Part shown: positions 60,898-64,000 of the stretch, one piece after another
How the letters are laid out: every line of letters begins with the position of its first letter
Numbering within the stretch: the stretch's first letter is position 1
NCBI GenBank assembly: GCA_947585745.1
Contig: CANPXF010000001.1
Coordinates: forward strand, 1-64,000
Length of the DNA: 64,000 nucleotides
Source of the DNA: an uncultured Clostridia bacterium
Lineage (GTDB): Bacteria; Bacillota; Clostridia; Oscillospirales; Acutalibacteraceae
Direction: 5' to 3'
Translations under genes and position numbers: made by a program
The notes under the pieces: model-generated
Told to the model about the DNA's origin: nothing
The model's input: the letters and a program-made list of their open reading frames with translations, nothing else
The model's database searches: none

Positions 60898-63792
60898 ATG
60901 AAAAAATTTAAAAAAACGATGTGCTTAATTTTATCTCTGTTGATTATTGTATCAATGATTTGCGTTTCATTTGTTTCTGTTTCAGCAAATGCAGGCGATG
61001 ATATTCACAGATACAATATTAAAGATGTTGTTAACTCCGACCCTGCTAATCAGGTTAAAACAAAGACATATATGTTCTATATGCCTCAAGAGTGGAGAAA
61101 CACATTTAACGACACATATGACGGAAACAGCCTTGATTCCTGCTCCGCGGGTATTTACTGGTGGGAAGGCGACTACAACGCTCACGATTATCAGGGCGAA
61201 TTAACTGACCCATGGCCCGGATTTGCGGTAACCGATACTGTTGCTGAGGATAATAATATCTTTAAGGCTCAGGTTCCCGCGAACGTTACAACAATTGTCT
61301 GGAACAACCTCGTAGACGGCGGTCCTGACAGTGAAAAAGACCAGTATCCCGACCGTTATTTAGCGGCTGTTCAGACTGCCAACATTCTTTGCGAATACTA
61401 CGATCCGGGCGAAGACGGTTACGGATTCTATCCAAACGGCGTTGCGGACTTTGACGGTATGATTTATGTTTGCAACCCGAAAATTTCTGTTGAAAACGAA
61501 TTCACACATAAGTCAACATACAAGGGCATTTGGATGTATTATTACGGTGCCGGTGAATATGGTATCTATCCTACACGCGACGAGGCTGAGACTAACGATG
61601 GCATCCTCAAGGGCGGTGAGTTCCCCGAGTACGGCTTTAAGCTTGATACAGAATCTGTTTCACTAAAAATTGGCGAAGCGGAAGTAATTACTCCTAACGA
61701 TAAAACAGCTGTTGTTACTGTAGAGGACCCTACAGTTGCTTCCATTACTCGGGATAGCAATACAGGCGCTGTTACAGTTAAAGGTCTTAAAGCTGGTACA
61801 ACTAATGTTGTATTTACATTAACTAAGAATGGTGAATCTGAGACAATTAAATGCCCTGTTACTGTTACAGCATCAACTTCACAACCAACTTCAGAATTCG
61901 ATTACGAACTTCATAGCGATGGTACGGCTGAAATTACAAACTATTACGGAAATTCAACAAGCGTTGAAATTCCTGATAAGCTTGAAGGAAATACAGTTAC
62001 AAGTATAGGTGAGAATGCATTTTCTTATTGTGAAAGCCTTGAAAGTATAACAATCCCCGACAGCGTTACAAGTATAGGTGAAAGTGCATTTTACTTTTGC
62101 ACAAGCCTTGAAAAAGTAATAATAGGTAACGGCGTTACAAATATAGGCGGGAGCGCATTTTATGAATGCACAAGCTTGAAAGATGTAACAATAGGCAACA
62201 GTGTTACAAGTATAGGTGAGTATGCATTTTATGAATGCACAAGATTGATAGATGTAACAATCCCGGACAGTGTCACAAGTATAGGTGAAAATGCATTTTA
62301 TGAATGCACAAGTCTTACAAGTTTAAAAATAGGCAACAGTGTTACAAGTATAGGTGATTATGCATTTTATTATTGCGAAAGCTTGAAAGATGTAACAATC
62401 CCCGACAGTGTCACAAGTATAGGTGAAAATGCATTTTATGAATGCACAAGTCTTACAAGTATAAAAATAGGCAATAGTGTTACAAGTATAGGTGAAGAGG
62501 CATTTTACGGATGCACAGGCTTGAAAGATGTAACAATCCCGGACAATGTCACAAGTATAGGCGATTATGTATTTGAAGAATGCACAAGCCTTGAAAGCGT
62601 AATAATAGGAAACGGTGTTACAAGTATAGGTGAAGAGGCATTTTATGAATGCACAAGCTTGAAAGATGTAACAATAGGCAATAGTGTTACAAGTATAGGT
62701 GATTATGCATTTTATTATTGCGAAAGCTTGAGAGATGTAACTATCCCCAATAGCGTTACAAGCATAGGAAAGAAAGCATTTAAATATTGCACACTTCTTA
62801 CAAACGTAACAATCCCCAACAGCGTTACAGATATAGGTTGGGAAGCATTTTACGGTACTGCCTGGTACGATAATCAGCCCAACGGTGTAGTGTACGCAGG
62901 AAAGGTTGCCTATAAATATAAAGGAAAATGCCCCGCCACAGTAAATATAAAAGCAGATACTGTAGGTATAGCGGAAGGCGCATTTTCTTATTGTCTAAAT
63001 CCTAAAAAGATAACAGTCCCCAACAGTGTTATAAGTATAGGCGAAAATGCGTTTAGATTTTGTGCAAATCTTCAAAGCATAACAATAGGTAATGGAGTTA
63101 CAAGCATAGGTTTTGGAGCCTTTTCAGATTGCGCAAGCCTAACCGGTATTACTATTCCAAGAAATGTTAAAAATATTGATTCCTATGCATTTGGATATTA
63201 TTATAACTACTATACTGATTATTATGAAAAAATAGATAATTTCATAGTTGCAGGCTACAGCGGTACAGGGGCGCAAAGATACGCGGACAATAACGATTTT
63301 AAATTCACCAACTTAAGTGACGCCCAACCTACAACGCCAGTTTCTAAAACCTCAATCTCCCTCAAAAAATCCTCGGGAAATGTCTATGTAAAGAAAACCC
63401 TGCAGATAAAAGCAACAGTTAAAAACAGCAAGGGCAAAACGACCTACACATCGAGCAACAAAAAGGTTGCAAAGGTCAACTCAAACGGAAAGATAACAGG
63501 CGTTAAAAAGGGTACGGCTACAATTACCGTTACCAACAACGGCGTATCAAAGAAATTTAAGGTAACCGTTAACAATCCTAAGCTGAACAAGAGCAAGCTG
63601 AATCTTAAAAAAGGAAAGACCTTTAAGCTGAAAATTACGGGCAAAGCAGGAACTCAAAAATACACTTCAAGCAAAAAGAGCGTTGCAACGGTAAGCAAAA
63701 AGGGTATAATCGCCGCTAAAAAGAAAGGTAACGCTACCATTACCGTAAAAACCAACGGCTTAAAGCTAAAGTGCAAGGTTAAGGTAAAATAA
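60898..63792 (+). CDS. BspA-like LRR surface protein with BIG2 repeats
   Basis: 964 residues. Signal peptide (1-31). A 200-residue N-terminal domain with Trp/Tyr-rich strands (IYWWEGDYN, DPWPGFAV, VWNNLVDGG) resembles starch-binding CBM25/26 modules. One BIG2 unit spans ~250-330. Then come 17 leucine-rich repeats of the LRR_5/TpP-BspA type (about 350-790), 23 residues each, consensus NSVTSIGENAFYECTSLTDV. Two BIG2-like units close the protein (SSNKKVAKVNSNGKITGVKK and SSKKSVATVSKKGIIAAKKK). Secreted, probably an adhesin or polysaccharide binder. AAGGGGGAAA precedes the ATG. Confidence 0.85.
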   Translation: MKKFKKTMCLILSLLIIVSMICVSFVSVSANAGDDIHRYNIKDVVNSDPANQVKTKTYMFYMPQEWRNTFNDTYDGNSLDSCSAGIYWWEGDYNAHDYQGELTDPWPGFAVTDTVAEDNNIFKAQVPANVTTIVWNNLVDGGPDSEKDQYPDRYLAAVQTANILCEYYDPGEDGYGFYPNGVADFDGMIYVCNPKISVENEFTHKSTYKGIWMYYYGAGEYGIYPTRDEAETNDGILKGGEFPEYGFKLDTESVSLKIGEAEVITPNDKTAVVTVEDPTVASITRDSNTGAVTVKGLKAGTTNVVFTLTKNGESETIKCPVTVTASTSQPTSEFDYELHSDGTAEITNYYGNSTSVEIPDKLEGNTVTSIGENAFSYCESLESITIPDSVTSIGESAFYFCTSLEKVIIGNGVTNIGGSAFYECTSLKDVTIGNSVTSIGEYAFYECTRLIDVTIPDSVTSIGENAFYECTSLTSLKIGNSVTSIGDYAFYYCESLKDVTIPDSVTSIGENAFYECTSLTSIKIGNSVTSIGEEAFYGCTGLKDVTIPDNVTSIGDYVFEECTSLESVIIGNGVTSIGEEAFYECTSLKDVTIGNSVTSIGDYAFYYCESLRDVTIPNSVTSIGKKAFKYCTLLTNVTIPNSVTDIGWEAFYGTAWYDNQPNGVVYAGKVAYKYKGKCPATVNIKADTVGIAEGAFSYCLNPKKITVPNSVISIGENAFRFCANLQSITIGNGVTSIGFGAFSDCASLTGITIPRNVKNIDSYAFGYYYNYYTDYYEKIDNFIVAGYSGTGAQRYADNNDFKFTNLSDAQPTTPVSKTSISLKKSSGNVYVKKTLQIKATVKNSKGKTTYTSSNKKVAKVNSNGKITGVKKGTATITVTNNGVSKKFKVTVNNPKLNKSKLNLKKGKTFKLKITGKAGTQKYTSSKKSVATVSKKGIIAAKKKGNATITVKTNGLKLKCKVKVK
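61990..63190 (+). repeat. 69-bp tandem LRR-coding repeats
   Basis: About 17 units of 69 bp inside the LRR gene; several are nearly identical in DNA. Two-unit blocks starting at about 62272 and 62410 differ at only a few bases over more than 100 bp, the mark of recent duplication or recombination between repeats. Confidence 0.85.
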
Positions 63793-63817
63793 TCAAAATA
63801 AAAGCTAAATACACTCA

Positions 63818-63853
63818 AAAGGCAGGCAAAACTGTAAAGCTTTGCCTGCCTTT
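63818..63853 (+). terminator. Terminator of LRR gene
   Basis: AAAGGCAGGCAAA / TTTGCCTGCCTTT, a 13-bp perfect stem. The T-run is only the end of the stem (TTT), then AATG. Confidence 0.75.
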
Positions 63854-63869
63854 AATGTTATTCACTAAT

Positions 63870-64000
63870 TAATTGTGAGTTTAAAATTTCAATCTGAAAA
63901 GGAAATAGATAATAATAATATTACGAACTCGCCTTCCAATATTCAAACGATAGCATCATTAAAAACAAAAAATCTATAGCGGATAGGTATTTTACCTTTT
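63870..64000. repeat. Partial dispersed repeat at window end
   Basis: Contains CTGAAAAGGAAATAGAT (compare TTGAAAAGGAAATAGAC near 23.68 kb) and, at the very end, a TCTATAGCGGATAGG stretch like the start of the core. The element seems to run past the window edge. Confidence 0.5.

Noticed and set aside
61990-63190. CRISPR-like regular repeats
   Set aside because: The 69-bp periodicity codes for leucine-rich repeats in a single open frame. No spacers and no cas genes.

Overview
The window comes from a low-to-mid GC Gram-positive bacterium of the class Clostridia. The best fit is a Ruminococcus-like gut or rumen anaerobe. The evidence is two sporulation genes (spoIIE, spoVAD), an NfnAB transhydrogenase pair, L-lactate dehydrogenase, a CotH-like protein, a cohesin-like surface protein, several secreted proteins ending in bacterial Ig-like (BIG2) repeats, and Clostridia-type families such as DUF4830 and DUF6512. 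The species assignment is inference. Most genes are housekeeping or metabolic and sit in short operons. Many have good ribosome binding sites and hairpin terminators.

Layout. 0-11 kb: trpS with an aminotransferase; a DHHW-like exported protein and a PPase-like/NUDIX fusion; an operon of DMT exporter, HAD phosphatase and AGCS amino-acid symporter; NAD(P)HX epimerase with SseB; an HprK-like kinase and a lipoprotein. 11-12.5 kb: an islet holding a double zinc-ribbon gene and a roughly 730-nt gene-free stretch that folds into many perfect hairpins and has its own consensus promoter. It is probably a large structured RNA. 12.5-24 kb: NfnAB, ldh, a MsmX-type sugar ATPase, rsuA, DUF4830, HAD, hotdog thioesterase, DUF1624 acyltransferase, ychF, a marR-tetR pair and rpe. 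24-28.5 kb: rlmB, a membrane protein that looks like a catalytically dead P1B-type ATPase, and DUF6512. 28.5-41 kb: an AT-rich gap with DnaA-box-like motifs, PAP2 phosphatase, CotH-BIG2, SpoVAD, VanW, then a + operon (glycolipid glycosyltransferase, serpin lipoprotein, flippase-like protein), and SpoIIE.

41-48 kb holds an alkyltransferase, a GH13 lipoprotein and a MalEFG-type importer that lacks its own ATPase; the MsmX-like ATPase at 16.4 kb could serve it. 48-56.6 kb: murE, an anti-sigma/ECF sigma pair, an XRE membrane regulator, the cohesin-like protein, a repeat-containing BIG2 protein and a PHP phosphoesterase. 56.6-60.8 kb is an AT-rich accessory zone. It has unknown small genes, a DUF4279 protein, another immunity-like gene, a headless coding tail, a 43-nt 3' fragment of tRNA-Trp (an integration-site scar) and a zinc-ribbon/membrane gene split by a stop. 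60.9-63.8 kb is a 964-residue BspA-like leucine-rich-repeat surface protein.

A dispersed intergenic repeat with a core of about 105 bp and ten or more copies punctuates gene ends throughout the window (0-0.5, 16, 23.5, 41.4, 53.6 and probably 63.9 kb), often next to terminator hairpins. It matches no family I can name.
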